Shown: positions 41,641 to 51,146 of the stretch, in pieces
How positions within the stretch are numbered: the stretch's first letter is position 1
How the letters are laid out: every line of letters starts with the position of its first letter
Source of the DNA: Saprospiraceae bacterium
GTDB lineage: Bacteria; Bacteroidota; Bacteroidia; Chitinophagales; Saprospiraceae
Assembly (NCBI GenBank): GCA_019694255.1
Contig: JAIBCI010000096.1
Location: 1 to 51,175, forward strand
Length of the DNA: 51,175 nucleotides
Direction: 5' to 3'
Position numbers and translations under genes: made by a program
The notes under the pieces: model-generated
The model's database searches: none
Told to the model about the DNA's origin: nothing
What the model saw: only the letters and a program-made list of their open reading frames with translations

Positions 41641-43053
41641 ATGTTTGGAATTGAAATAGGTCTGACAGGAGCTCTGCTGGGAATGTTTTTCCTCTGTATT
41701 TTACTTGTGTGCTTTTTTGAATTCGTCAATGGATTCCATGATACGGCCAATGCTGTAGCCACAGTCATTTATACCCGCTCACTCAAGCCTGTGCACGCAG
41801 TGATTTGGTCCGGACTGATGAACCTGCTTGGAGTTCTTGCCAGCAGCTATCTTTTCGGAATGGCGGTTGCAACCAAAATCTCCTCTATTCTTCCAATGGA
41901 CACAGTACTCAATCGAAGCACCCATGAGGCCATTGCGATGGTATTGGCAGTGCTCTTTGGATCCATAATCTGGAACCTGGGGACCTGGTATTTCGGAATA
42001 CCATGTAGCAGTTCCCATACCATGATTGGAAGCCTTCTGGGTGCCGGTATTGTATACGCTGCGCTGCCGGAAAACTCAGGCAAGGTTGGCGTCAATTGGA
42101 ATGAAGCCATCAAGATCGGTAATTCGCTCCTGGTATCACCACTATTCGGCTTTTCAATGGCCATCATCCTGATGTTTATTCTCAAACGATTGATTGAAGA
42201 TAAGTTGGTTTTCAAGGAGCCGGAACCAGATCATACTCCTCCATTTTATATCCGGATTATTCTGATTTGCACCTGTACGCTGGTAAGTTTTTTTCACGGC
42301 TCAAATGATGGACAAAAAGGTATCGGTTTAATACTGATTGTCCTGATTGCATTCCTTCCAACCCAGTTTGCTATTTCCCCTAACCTCGATCATCTGGCGC
42401 TTTCCAGGCGCCTGCAACTTGTGGAAGAAAAACTGGTTGCTGCTTCTGCTGAAAACTATGAACTGGAAGCCATTATGTGCAATAAAGCCGCCAATGCAGG
42501 CACATTTGCAACCTTCCTTGCTGGAATGGACCGAAATAATGTCAAAGATGTTATGAGGGTCCGGCGTCAGATAGGTATCATTGCCAAGGACCTCAGTATT
42601 TTGGTCAATGAACCCAATGCATTTAGTAACAAGGAAGATCTAAAACTTGTTAAATCAACTATCGGTGAACTCAAGGAATATACGACTTACATTCCATTCT
42701 GGACAATACTTGCCATTTCATTTTCACTTGGAATTGGAACCATGATTGGCTGGAAGAGAATTGTTATAACCATTGGTGAGAAAATAGGTAAAAGACACAT
42801 GACCTTTGCGGAAGGTGCCACGGCAGAATTAATCGCTTCAAGTACCATTGGACTTGCATCTGGCCTTGGTCTGCCCGTTTCGACCACGCATGTCCTGTCA
42901 TCAGGAGTAGCTGGTGCCATGGTGGCAACAAAGGGCATCAAAAATTTACAGGCGGGAACTGTTAAGAATATAGTTCTCGCATGGGTACTTACGCTTCCTG
43001 CCACTATATTGTTAAGCGGTGGGCTCTATATGTTATTTCGACTGTTTGTATAA
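41641..43053 (+). CDS. pit: Inorganic phosphate transporter, PiT family
   Basis: 470 residues from the ATG at 41,641 (a TTG reading begins at 41,620). The two family signature repeats are FVNGFHDTANAVATVIYT near the start and SFFHGSNDGQKGIGL in the middle; ASGLGLPVSTTHVLSSGV closes it. About ten membrane helices surround a soluble loop (residues ~245-340). Low-affinity proton- or sodium-coupled phosphate uptake is the known family role. It overlaps the convergent CDF gene by 21 bases. No PhoU-like partner is adjacent. Confidence 0.92.
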   Translation: MFGIEIGLTGALLGMFFLCILLVCFFEFVNGFHDTANAVATVIYTRSLKPVHAVIWSGLMNLLGVLASSYLFGMAVATKISSILPMDTVLNRSTHEAIAMVLAVLFGSIIWNLGTWYFGIPCSSSHTMIGSLLGAGIVYAALPENSGKVGVNWNEAIKIGNSLLVSPLFGFSMAIILMFILKRLIEDKLVFKEPEPDHTPPFYIRIILICTCTLVSFFHGSNDGQKGIGLILIVLIAFLPTQFAISPNLDHLALSRRLQLVEEKLVAASAENYELEAIMCNKAANAGTFATFLAGMDRNNVKDVMRVRRQIGIIAKDLSILVNEPNAFSNKEDLKLVKSTIGELKEYTTYIPFWTILAISFSLGIGTMIGWKRIVITIGEKIGKRHMTFAEGATAELIASSTIGLASGLGLPVSTTHVLSSGVAGAMVATKGIKNLQAGTVKNIVLAWVLTLPATILLSGGLYMLFRLFV

Positions 43054-43968
43054 TACCTTTTCTTCCTGATAGGGTTCAATATGGATGAGCACATGATTTA
43101 TTTCAGGATGCGCTAAGCGTATTTCATCTTGTAGTCTGTGGGCCAATTCATGACCTTCCTTAACGGTAAGAAACTCATCTACCAGCGCATGTAGATCCAC
43201 ATGATACGACATACCGGACTTCCTGACATAGCATTTCTCTGTACCACGGATACCCTTAACTCTGGACGCTACACTTCTGATTTTGGCAATCAAGTCATCA
43301 TACAGGTGCTCATCCATAATTTCCCCGAGAGCAACTCTAAAAATCAAATAACTATTGTATACGATGATAATTGCAGCAAATAATGCAGCCCAGTCATCCG
43401 CGGCTTCATAGCCCGGACCCATAACTTGTGCAATGGCAATTCCAATAAATGCGGCTATAGAACTTATGGCATCGCTGCGATGATGCCAGGCATCAGCCTT
43501 CAATGCAACGCTGCCGGTTTCCGAGCTTTTATTGAGCATATATCGATAAGAATATTCTTTCCAAATGATAAACGGTGCTAGAAAAAATAACGTAAATGCC
43601 CTTGGCGTCTGATGCGGCGTCTGAATATGAACAAAAGCTTCATGGATAATGACCGCAGCGGATATGATTAAGAAAAACACAACTATAAAACTAATCAGAG
43701 GCTCAAGCTTGCCATGACCGTACGGATGATCTTCGTCAGCCGGCTTTATAACGTAGCGGAGACCAAAATAAACAAGCGTCGATGAGAATATGTCAGCTGT
43801 TGATTCAATGGCATCAGCAATAATAGCAAAGGAATGGCCAAAATAGCCTAAGATCCATTTGGCACAAGCCAGAATAATATTCCCTGCAATACTAAAATAA
43901 ATAGCCCTTAACGCTTTTTCTTTTGTTCTTTCTGCATTGCCATTTGAAGAGATATTTGATCGAACCAT
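43033..43968 (-). CDS. Cation diffusion facilitator (CDF) metal exporter
   Basis: 311 residues from the ATG at 43,968; the upstream reading begins with TTG. Six membrane helices with DAIESTADIFSS in helix 2 and ADAWHHRSDAISS in helix 5, the metal-binding pairs, then a cytoplasmic domain (MSYHVDLHALVDEFLTVKEGH, EINHVLIHIEP). Likely exports Zn, Fe, Co or Mn; the HHRSD pair is of the zinc/iron type but does not decide it. The 3' end runs 21 bases into the convergent phosphate transporter gene. Confidence 0.9.
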   Translation of the reverse strand: MVRSNISSNGNAERTKEKALRAIYFSIAGNIILACAKWILGYFGHSFAIIADAIESTADIFSSTLVYFGLRYVIKPADEDHPYGHGKLEPLISFIVVFFLIISAAVIIHEAFVHIQTPHQTPRAFTLFFLAPFIIWKEYSYRYMLNKSSETGSVALKADAWHHRSDAISSIAAFIGIAIAQVMGPGYEAADDWAALFAAIIIVYNSYLIFRVALGEIMDEHLYDDLIAKIRSVASRVKGIRGTEKCYVRKSGMSYHVDLHALVDEFLTVKEGHELAHRLQDEIRLAHPEINHVLIHIEPYQEEKVLYKQSK

Positions 43969-44312
43969 GGTAGACTTCAAAGGTATGATTTATGGATAAT
44001 TGCTAACACCCAAATAATTTTTAATAATTGTAGTCACTACATTTTTGAGCCATTTCTCCAGTTATTGTTTTTGGCAAACCCAATTAACTGCTTTAAATAA
44101 AATCATCCAAATAATTTAGCACACTGCGCCTTATCAACTACAAATAAACATGAGCTTAATCCTATATAATTTTTCAATAAAAAACAACTTTAATTCATGC
44201 TATTCACTACTATTACCAAATTATAATTTAAGTTACTGTGTTTTAATATTATCTTAACATAAAAATCTAAAAGATGTAGTGACCTTTAAGCTTCCGATGA
44301 ACTGAAATCAAT
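43969..44312. other. Intergenic region with TCACTACA half-sites
   Basis: A 344-base AT-rich gap between divergent genes. TGTAGT-C-ACTACA (44,029-44,041) is a perfect palindrome. The half-site recurs as TTCACTAC at about 44,203-44,210 and inverted as TGTAGTGA at about 44,275-44,282, 31 bases before the GH3 start. No ORF of note. These may be operator sites for either divergent gene. Confidence 0.35.
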
Positions 44313-45899
44313 ATGACGATTTTACGCTCTATTGTTCAAAAAGGACTGATTCTGGGAGATAAGATTCGCCTCCTAATGTCCTTTGATATCCAAAAGAGCC
44401 AGCACCGCGAACTGGTCAGATTAATCAAGAAAGCGAGAAGGACAGCTTTTGGCACCGTTTACCATTTCGAAGAACTGCTTCAAAATCACAGCGATAATCT
44501 GGCGAACCTTTATAAAAATTATGCGGCAACTGTCCCCATTTCTGACTATACCAGAATCTATTCACAGTGGTGGAATAGAGCGGTAAACGGGGAAGATAAT
44601 GTTTGTTGGCCTGGTAAAGTCCAATACTTTGCCTTGAGTAGCGGGACTTCTGACATGTCAAGCAAGCGCATTCCTGTCACGTCGCAGATGCTAAGGCAAA
44701 TGACAAGGTCCAGCTTACGTCCTATTTATCCACTTGTATACAGTGATCTCAAAGAGCAATTGCTGAATCATGATGTACTCTTGATTGGTGGATGTACCGC
44801 TTTGCAGAATCAGGAACATCATCAGATTGGTGACCTCAGTGGAATTCAGGCAGCAAATCTACCAGTTTGGTTTCTAGATTTTTATAAACCAGGAAAATCT
44901 ATTTCCTCCCTACCACAATGGAAAGACAGAATTGATAAAATAATTGAAGAGGCCCCAAATTGGGATATCGGGGTGGTCGTGGGTATCCCTTCATGGATCA
45001 AACTGTTAATGGAAAGAATTCTGGAACGCTATCAGGTGAAGTCGATTCATGAAATCTGGCCAAACTTCTTTCTTTGCATACACAGTGGCGTTTCGCTGGA
45101 ACCCTATCGTGCCATCATCAACCGAATGTGCTCGAAGGAAATATTATACATTGAATCATACCTTGCCTCTGAAGGGTTCATTGCGTATCAGGAGGTACCT
45201 GAAAAACAAGGTATGATCATCAATACGAACGCAGGCATATTTTACGAATTTGTCGAATTCAATCATGCAAATTTCAATGAAAACGGCGAGATCCGCACTG
45301 GTGCCAACACCGTAATGCTTCAAGACATCATACCGGGTGTTCCTTATGCGATAATTATTAGTACCTGCTCTGGCGCCTGGAGATACCTGCTGGGAGATGT
45401 TGTCGAATTCAGTAGCCCTACCCATGTCAGAATTATTGGTAGAACAAAGCAATTTCTGAATATTTGCGGAGAACATCTCTCCGTTGACAATACCAATCAA
45501 GCGATATGTGATGTTGCAAGTAAGTTAGAGATTGATATTCCAGAATACACCATCGTGGCTAGCCAGACTGATTTGGTGTATTGTCATAATTGGTATATCG
45601 CATCAGATGAAAAGGTTTCACATGAATTTCTCAAGGAGTTACTGGATCAGAAGTTAAGATCCGTCAATGATGATTACAACACCGAAAGAGAGTCAGGACA
45701 ACTGCAGATTGAAGTATACTTACTGCCATCATTGTATTTCTATGAATTTCTAGAGTTTTCAGGCAGACTGGGAGCACAGAACAAAATGCCCAGAATTTCT
45801 ACAGGAGTTAATTCAAACAAATGGCTTGAATTCTTACAATACAAAGGAATTATGCAACCTTTGGGAAAACCGTTGGCAACTTCAGCCGTTACTGTTTGA
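44313..45899 (+). CDS. GH3 auxin-responsive promoter family protein (acyl-adenylating enzyme)
   Basis: 528 residues, the standard length. Plant GH3 proteins join amino acids to acyl substrates through an adenylate. The ATP motif is FALSSGTSDMSSKRIPVT (around residue 110); AYQEVPEKQGM and YRLGDVVEF-like LLGDVVEF, with FLNICGEHLSVDNTNQAI, are the other family motifs. The substrate in Bacteroidota is unknown. It stands alone, preceded by a non-coding region with possible operator sites. Confidence 0.9.
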   Translation: MTILRSIVQKGLILGDKIRLLMSFDIQKSQHRELVRLIKKARRTAFGTVYHFEELLQNHSDNLANLYKNYAATVPISDYTRIYSQWWNRAVNGEDNVCWPGKVQYFALSSGTSDMSSKRIPVTSQMLRQMTRSSLRPIYPLVYSDLKEQLLNHDVLLIGGCTALQNQEHHQIGDLSGIQAANLPVWFLDFYKPGKSISSLPQWKDRIDKIIEEAPNWDIGVVVGIPSWIKLLMERILERYQVKSIHEIWPNFFLCIHSGVSLEPYRAIINRMCSKEILYIESYLASEGFIAYQEVPEKQGMIINTNAGIFYEFVEFNHANFNENGEIRTGANTVMLQDIIPGVPYAIIISTCSGAWRYLLGDVVEFSSPTHVRIIGRTKQFLNICGEHLSVDNTNQAICDVASKLEIDIPEYTIVASQTDLVYCHNWYIASDEKVSHEFLKELLDQKLRSVNDDYNTERESGQLQIEVYLLPSLYFYEFLEFSGRLGAQNKMPRISTGVNSNKWLEFLQYKGIMQPLGKPLATSAVTV

Positions 45900-46229
45900 C
45901 CGCTTAAAAAGAATAAACAGTACCCCAGCTGACAGCATAACAATTAGTGCGTGAAAATAAACGCTGCAATAAATATCTATGCAGAAGACTATCAATGACA
46001 CAAGCAAGATCAGGATCACTGCAGATTTTTTTCCAATGCTACATCCATAAAGTAATATTAAACTTACCAATGGAAATATTATCATGATTCGGGATGCTTC
46101 AGAATCAACACAGGAATATGCTTCATTTATAAGCGAGGCATTAATTATACTTTTCAATATGCCTAAAACATTGGCAACGGCAAGTAAGACAAGCCATATT
46201 TTCCACTGCATACGCTTATTCAAATGCAT
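45882..46229 (-). CDS. Small membrane protein of unknown function
   Basis: 115 residues with three to four hydrophobic helices (about 8-30, 46-64, 68-88, 90-108) and short charged ends. No conserved motif. It starts 11 bases after the stop of the outer-membrane protein gene (46,241-47,149) on the same strand, so probably a two-gene unit. The 3' end overlaps the convergent GH3 gene by 18 bases. Confidence 0.6.
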   Translation of the reverse strand: MHLNKRMQWKIWLVLLAVANVLGILKSIINASLINEAYSCVDSEASRIMIIFPLVSLILLYGCSIGKKSAVILILLVSLIVFCIDIYCSVYFHALIVMLSAGVLFILFKRSNSNG

Positions 46230-46240
46230 GCCTAATTACT

Positions 46241-47149
46241 TTAAAACATGGCACGATACTCCAGTCCGGCTACGAAGGAACGGGTCAATCCATCCGGCCG
46301 ACTTTTGCGCACCAGCATTGGAATGCCTGACTGCAATACGATTTGACCCTGATTGCCAATTTGCAAAACTGCTGAAAGATTAATATTGGCTGTCACTCCA
46401 CTGGATCCATCAATGGACCTCCTGACCCCACTAAGGTCAACATACCGATCATTGGTAAGATGATAAATCGTCAATAGTCCCGGTATCAGTTGGAGCGAGG
46501 ATCCGATTTCAAAAGAATAGCTGATTCTCCCCAGCCAATCGGGTGATCGTTCAAATCCCGCTGTACTTTGAAATGACGATATTTCGCTGGATGTTGGATA
46601 CTGCGATGCAAAAAACTGATTTTTATTTTGTGTCAAGGGATATTGCAAGGCAGATGACAGCGTGAGTTTACCTGGCTGATGATGTATTCCAATGAAGCCA
46701 TCCAGGGTGCCAAGAGATGATTGAAAATCCATTGGAAGACTAACACCGTTCAATTTCCTGTTGCCATTGGATAACGGCAGTTTCATACCAAAATTAATTC
46801 CCCCGCCTTTCCACAACTTCCAAATTCCATTGAAATAAAAATCAGAAAGACCCGATGCTGATATACCAATGCCATGCTGCGCAAGCATAGTAAAACGCAG
46901 TTCAACTTTAAAATGATTATTTATTTTACGGTTGTATTCTAGAAAAGCATTGTAGACGGCTATTCCGTGATCGGCTTTACCAATGGCCGCACCAATCCTT
47001 GCTTCTGACTGGAGTTCGTTTACACGGTAACTGCTTCGTTGCGAAAGTCCTTCCAGTTGACAAATACCAGCATCACTGCAACCCTGTGCTTTCAGGACAT
47101 CAGATATCCCCAAAATCAAAATAACTGTTGCGAAGTATCTTATCATCAT
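46241..47149 (-). CDS. Putative outer-membrane beta-barrel protein
   Basis: 302 residues with a signal peptide (MMIRYFATVILILGISDVLKA, then QGCSDAGICQ). The mature start CSDAGIC is a recurrent N-terminal signature of a Bacteroidota family of transporter-like barrels. The rest has alternating beta-strand patterns (HFKVELRFTMLAQHGIGISA, LTLSSALQYPLTQN) and ends in an aromatic residue (YRAMF), as barrels do. Substrate unknown. Followed by a small membrane protein gene. Confidence 0.65.
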   Translation of the reverse strand: MMIRYFATVILILGISDVLKAQGCSDAGICQLEGLSQRSSYRVNELQSEARIGAAIGKADHGIAVYNAFLEYNRKINNHFKVELRFTMLAQHGIGISASGLSDFYFNGIWKLWKGGGINFGMKLPLSNGNRKLNGVSLPMDFQSSLGTLDGFIGIHHQPGKLTLSSALQYPLTQNKNQFFASQYPTSSEISSFQSTAGFERSPDWLGRISYSFEIGSSLQLIPGLLTIYHLTNDRYVDLSGVRRSIDGSSGVTANINLSAVLQIGNQGQIVLQSGIPMLVRKSRPDGLTRSFVAGLEYRAMF

Positions 47150-47323
47150 TTACCCTATTTTTTAAATTCAAAAATTGCAAAGAAGCATAACAAAAACTTT
47201 AAATTATAATCAGTTTTTATTTCCTCTCGATCAAATCAAATTTAATGACTTGATTTGGCATGGAAGCTACTGCTTGATGGTAAAAACAGCAATAACCAAG
47301 ATCATAAATTAGTAGCAAAGAAG

Positions 47324-47395
47324 TAGTCTCAACAGGAATCGAACCTGTATCAAAAGTTTAGGAAACTTCTATTCTATCCATTGAACTATGAGACC
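47324..47395 (-). tRNA. tRNA-Arg (anticodon CCT)
   Basis: 72 bases on the minus strand. Acceptor GGTCTCA pairs with TGAGACT (one G-U), discriminator A. The anticodon loop TTCCTAA is closed by AAGT...ACTT-type pairs. T arm CAGG-TTCGATT-CCTG. CCA is not encoded. A TAATTTTG box on the minus strand (47,491-47,484), matching TAnnTTTG, is a possible promoter. Confidence 0.95.
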
Positions 47396-47740
47396 CGTTT
47401 GATGTGCAATTGAACTGAAATTCATCAGGTGCTCTTTTGTCTGAACATTGAAATAAGAACATCTCTGCACTTCTGGAACCGCGCAAAATTATACTTTTTG
47501 AATGAATGGTGCACTAATTGACTTAAAATGTGGTATTCAAAAAGATTTTTTATAACACTTTATATTTATAAATCATTGTTTAACTTCGACTTATAAATAA
47601 TGATATAATTTAATATATAAAACAAATTAATTTTTGATCTCTTCCTCCATTGGGACAATAAAATATTAATAAATTTCAAATTCCGCAGTATTATATTCTA
47701 TATAACGTAAAATATTAATATTATATTCCAATAATATAGT
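47396..47740. other. AT-rich intergenic region
   Basis: 345 bases. Apart from the TAnnTTTG box on the minus strand (47,484-47,491) and an ATCATT/AATGAT inverted repeat around 47,571-47,603, I see nothing. The right half is almost pure A/T. Confidence 0.4.
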
Positions 47741-48151
47741 ATGTTTTACATTATAAAATGGAGTTATATGTTGAAATGGCATAGTTTATGCTGTATTTTA
47801 ATTATGCAGATCAACATACAGGAAATCAATAGAAAGCACCTCCTCAATTCGGATGTTGTTTATCGCGTCAATTATGGATTGTGCAGCAGGCTGGTCAATT
47901 TTAAGAATGGCATAATTTATCTTGAAGTGATGTTTACTGGCAAGTGGACCAAGAATTATGACCAGACCACCGAAGAGCTGGCACGTTGTTGGCGAGACAG
48001 TAATAAGGAACTGGCCAGTGCTTTAGGATGCAAAGTATACATTATCGATGCCCGCAAGCACAATTACAAAAAGGATCTCTATCTTCATTCCAAAGTGGCA
48101 AGCTACGATGCAAAAAAAGGAATGTTGTTCTATGATCAGATCCTGAATTGA
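47741..48151 (+). CDS. Hypothetical protein
   Basis: 136 residues from the ATG at 47,741, or 115 from the ATG at 47,804 (MQINIQEINRKHLLNSDVVY), which I think more likely because the extra N-terminus is a chance hydrophobic stretch. The core (LVNFKNGIIYLEVMFTGKWTKNYDQTT) is alpha/beta and soluble. There is no recognised domain. It is convergent with the propeller lipoprotein gene, one base apart. Confidence 0.6.
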   Translation: MFYIIKWSYMLKWHSLCCILIMQINIQEINRKHLLNSDVVYRVNYGLCSRLVNFKNGIIYLEVMFTGKWTKNYDQTTEELARCWRDSNKELASALGCKVYIIDARKHNYKKDLYLHSKVASYDAKKGMLFYDQILN

Positions 48152-48152
48152 C

Positions 48153-49286
48153 TTAATCAACCCAATCAGCTACAAAAATATTGGTGTCGTGTGTCCCGCC
48201 ATTAAACCGGTTGGAAGAAAAGGCAATTTTCTTTCCATCAGGCGAAAACATCGGAAATGAAGCAAATACTTTATCAAAAGTTACTTGCTCAAGTCCGGTA
48301 CCATCAACACCGATCATATAAAGATTAAACTCATAACCCCTATTACTCTTATGATTGGATGAGAAGATGATTTTATCACCTGAAGGCAGAAAATACGGAG
48401 CCCAATTGGCCTTGCCCAGGTGTGTGATTTGCTTGAGTCCGGAACCATCAACATTCACAGTGAAAATCTCCATATTGGTTGGCTGCACCAATCCTTTGGC
48501 TAGTAATTCTCTATATTCTCTGATCTCTTCTTCTGTTTTAGGTCGTGAAGCTCTAAAAACAAGCTTTTTACCATCTGGCGAAAAAAATGCACCACCGTCA
48601 TACCCTAGCTCGCGTGTGACTTGAACTTCATTTTTACCGTCAAGGTCACAGACATAGAGCTCCAAATCCCCGGATTTATCCGAAGTGTAGACAATTTTAT
48701 CCTTTTTTGGTGATACGGTAGCCTCTGCATCATAAAAGTTATTACTTGTAATCTGACGGGTCACTTTACCCTTCAGGTCTGCAATGTATATCTCATACGA
48801 ATTGTATACAGGCCACACATATTTGCCACCAGGCTTCCTGTCAGGCACCAAAGGACACGATGAACCGCTGTGTACTGTGGAGGCAAAGATAATCGAACGA
48901 TCCCCCGGCATAAAAAAAGAACAGGTATTACGTCCTTTTTCGACTGAAATCAGATGTGCAGGCTTAAAACGTAAATCATCCTTAAATACATTAAGGTAAT
49001 AGATCTGGTCACAGGCATTGCCCCATGCCGGATTATCAGACTGAAAGGACAATTTCTTGCCATCAAAACTCCAATAAGCCTCAGCATTATTACCACCAAA
49101 AGTAAGCTGACGAATATTCTTCAGGTGTTTCTCCCCTTCCAAACGTAGGGTATCCTGGCCTTCCGAAGTCCATTCATTTTGCCTTATAAAAGATATTCTT
49201 GAAGAACATGTCCAAAAGATAAAGGCCAAAAGAAAAATTGGACCAATATTTGCGAAATTTTTCGTGTTAAAACCAATAATATTCAT
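48153..49286 (-). CDS. PD40 beta-propeller lipoprotein (TolB-like)
   Basis: 377 residues. A hydrophobic N-terminal segment ends at FWTCSS, with the lipid-acceptor cysteine near residue 27. The mature protein has five to six PD40/WD-like repeats such as AEAYWSFDGKKLSFQSD, ATVSPKKDKIVYTSDKSGDLELY, GGAFFSPDGKKLVFRAS and SFPMFSPDGKKIAFSSN, which form a TolB-type propeller. Partner unknown. The start codon overlaps the start of fhs in the opposite direction (CATG), leaving no room for separate promoters. Confidence 0.82.
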   Translation of the reverse strand: MNIIGFNTKNFANIGPIFLLAFIFWTCSSRISFIRQNEWTSEGQDTLRLEGEKHLKNIRQLTFGGNNAEAYWSFDGKKLSFQSDNPAWGNACDQIYYLNVFKDDLRFKPAHLISVEKGRNTCSFFMPGDRSIIFASTVHSGSSCPLVPDRKPGGKYVWPVYNSYEIYIADLKGKVTRQITSNNFYDAEATVSPKKDKIVYTSDKSGDLELYVCDLDGKNEVQVTRELGYDGGAFFSPDGKKLVFRASRPKTEEEIREYRELLAKGLVQPTNMEIFTVNVDGSGLKQITHLGKANWAPYFLPSGDKIIFSSNHKSNRGYEFNLYMIGVDGTGLEQVTFDKVFASFPMFSPDGKKIAFSSNRFNGGTHDTNIFVADWVD

Positions 49287-50955
49287 GAAATCAGATATTC
49301 AAATTGCCCAGTCCATACAACTCAAGCACATTAGCCAGATTGCTGAAAAGCTTCAGATTCAGGCTTCCGAAATAGACCTATATGGAAAATACAAGGCAAA
49401 ATTACCATTGAATCTCATTGACAATGATAAAATTTCCCGATGCAAACTGATCCTGGTCTCGGCAATTTCTCCTACACCGGCAGGTGAGGGAAAGACTACT
49501 ACTTCGATCGGATTATCCGAAGGGCTTAACCGAATTGGCAAGAAGACTACCGTAGTTCTGAGGGAACCTTCCCTAGGACCCGTGTTTGGAATCAAAGGCG
49601 GAGCTGCTGGCGGAGGCTGGTCCCAGGTCTTGCCGATGGAAGAGATAAATCTTCACTTCAATGGGGATTTTTCAGCCGTAGAAAAAGCCCATAATCTTCT
49701 GGCCGCTCTGATTGACAATAACTTACAAAATAAGAAATATAGCCTTGGACTGGATCCAAGAACCATCGCCTGGAAACGCGTAATGGACATGAATGATCGT
49801 GCGCTTCGCCATATTATTGTCGGACTCGGGGGCACTGCCAACGGTGTACCTCGTGAAACGGGTTTTGACATTACAGCCGCGTCTGAAATCATGGCCATTT
49901 TATGCCTATCCAGCAGTCTTGAAGACCTGAAAAACAGAATGGGAAATATTTTCGTGGGATTTACTATGGATAAGAAACCCATTTACGCCCGCGACCTGAA
50001 AGCTCAGGGCGCGATGGCCACACTACTGAAAGATGCCATTCGACCTAATTTGGTCCAAACCATTGAAGGCAACCCCGCTATTATCCATGGAGGACCTTTT
50101 GCCAATATTGCGCAGGGTACCAACACCATTCTGGCTACGAAGATGGGTATGTCACTGAGCGATTATGTGGTAACTGAAGCTGGCTTCGGATTTGATCTTG
50201 GAGCAGAAAAATTTCTTAACATTAAGTGTCGTACAGCAGGTCTGTCTCCAAATGCAGTGGTTATCGTCGCAACAGTACGTGCCTTAAAATATCACGGTGG
50301 CCAATCTCTGAAAGCTTTAGGTGAACCCAACCCCAAAGCCGTCTCCAAAGGATGCGCTAATCTTGAAAAACACCTCGAAAATGCAAAACAGTTTGGCATT
50401 CCAGCCGTCGTCGCGATTAATCGCTTCTCTAATGATACAGAAGAAGAACTGGCAGTTATTCGTGAAAAATGCCAAAAACTAGGCGTGGAAGCGATAGATT
50501 CAGAAGTCTGGGCAAAAGGTGGAGAAGGGGCAATTGATTTGGCCCAAACAGTCAGTAAAATTGCTGATGAATGGCAAACACCTTTTATTCCAACATACGA
50601 TTGGAATGCATCTGTTGAAGAAAAGATTTCTGCTATTGCTACAAAAATTTATGGCGCTGCGAATGTTGAATATTCTTCTGACGCCAAATCAGATATGAAA
50701 AGAATCCAAAATCTCGGGCTGGACAAATTACCTATATGTGTAGCCAAGACACAAAAATCATTATCTGACAATCCGGATCTGATCGGCCGTCCAAAGGATT
50801 TCACCCTTCATGTCCGTGAAATTGAAGTTGCAGCTGGCGCAGGATTCATAGTACCCATTACGGGAGATATGATGCGAATGCCTGGCCTGCCTGATCTTCC
50901 CGCTGCAGAAAACATCGACATCAATTCATCCGGAGTGATCGAGGGTCTTTTCTGA
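49285..50955 (+). CDS. fhs: Formate-tetrahydrofolate ligase
   Basis: 556 residues from the ATG at 49,285 (a GTG reading begins at 49,264). It makes 10-formyltetrahydrofolate from formate, ATP and THF in one-carbon metabolism. Motifs: SPTPAGEGKTTTSIGL (ATP), REPSLGPVFGIKGGAAGGG, GNPAIIHGGPFANIAQGTN and the closing FIVPITGDMMRMPGLPDLP. Length matches the family. The start codon shares two bases with the start of the divergent propeller gene, so its promoter probably lies inside that gene. Confidence 0.96.
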   Translation: MKSDIQIAQSIQLKHISQIAEKLQIQASEIDLYGKYKAKLPLNLIDNDKISRCKLILVSAISPTPAGEGKTTTSIGLSEGLNRIGKKTTVVLREPSLGPVFGIKGGAAGGGWSQVLPMEEINLHFNGDFSAVEKAHNLLAALIDNNLQNKKYSLGLDPRTIAWKRVMDMNDRALRHIIVGLGGTANGVPRETGFDITAASEIMAILCLSSSLEDLKNRMGNIFVGFTMDKKPIYARDLKAQGAMATLLKDAIRPNLVQTIEGNPAIIHGGPFANIAQGTNTILATKMGMSLSDYVVTEAGFGFDLGAEKFLNIKCRTAGLSPNAVVIVATVRALKYHGGQSLKALGEPNPKAVSKGCANLEKHLENAKQFGIPAVVAINRFSNDTEEELAVIREKCQKLGVEAIDSEVWAKGGEGAIDLAQTVSKIADEWQTPFIPTYDWNASVEEKISAIATKIYGAANVEYSSDAKSDMKRIQNLGLDKLPICVAKTQKSLSDNPDLIGRPKDFTLHVREIEVAAGAGFIVPITGDMMRMPGLPDLPAAENIDINSSGVIEGLF

Positions 50956-51116
50956 TTCTAACTTCTCATTTCTACTGCTATAAATCCTGAAATGATATTT
51001 TCAGAATAAAAATTGTATGTGTTTTACAATTTCAGAATATTAATATTAATCAGTGTTAACTGATGTTCAAAACCTAAAATTCAAAAGCTGCGAATTCTTA
51101 AATCCGGAGAAAAAAA

Positions 51117-51146
51117 AATAGGAAACGGTAAATACCATTCCCTATT
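51117..51146 (-). terminator. Terminator-like hairpin facing leftward
   Basis: AATAGG (51,117-51,122) pairs with CCTATT (51,141-51,146), with inner GGT/ACC pairs. On the minus strand the hairpin is followed by an eight-base T run. It likely ends a minus-strand gene beyond the right edge of the window. The 160 bases between fhs and here show nothing else. Confidence 0.5.
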
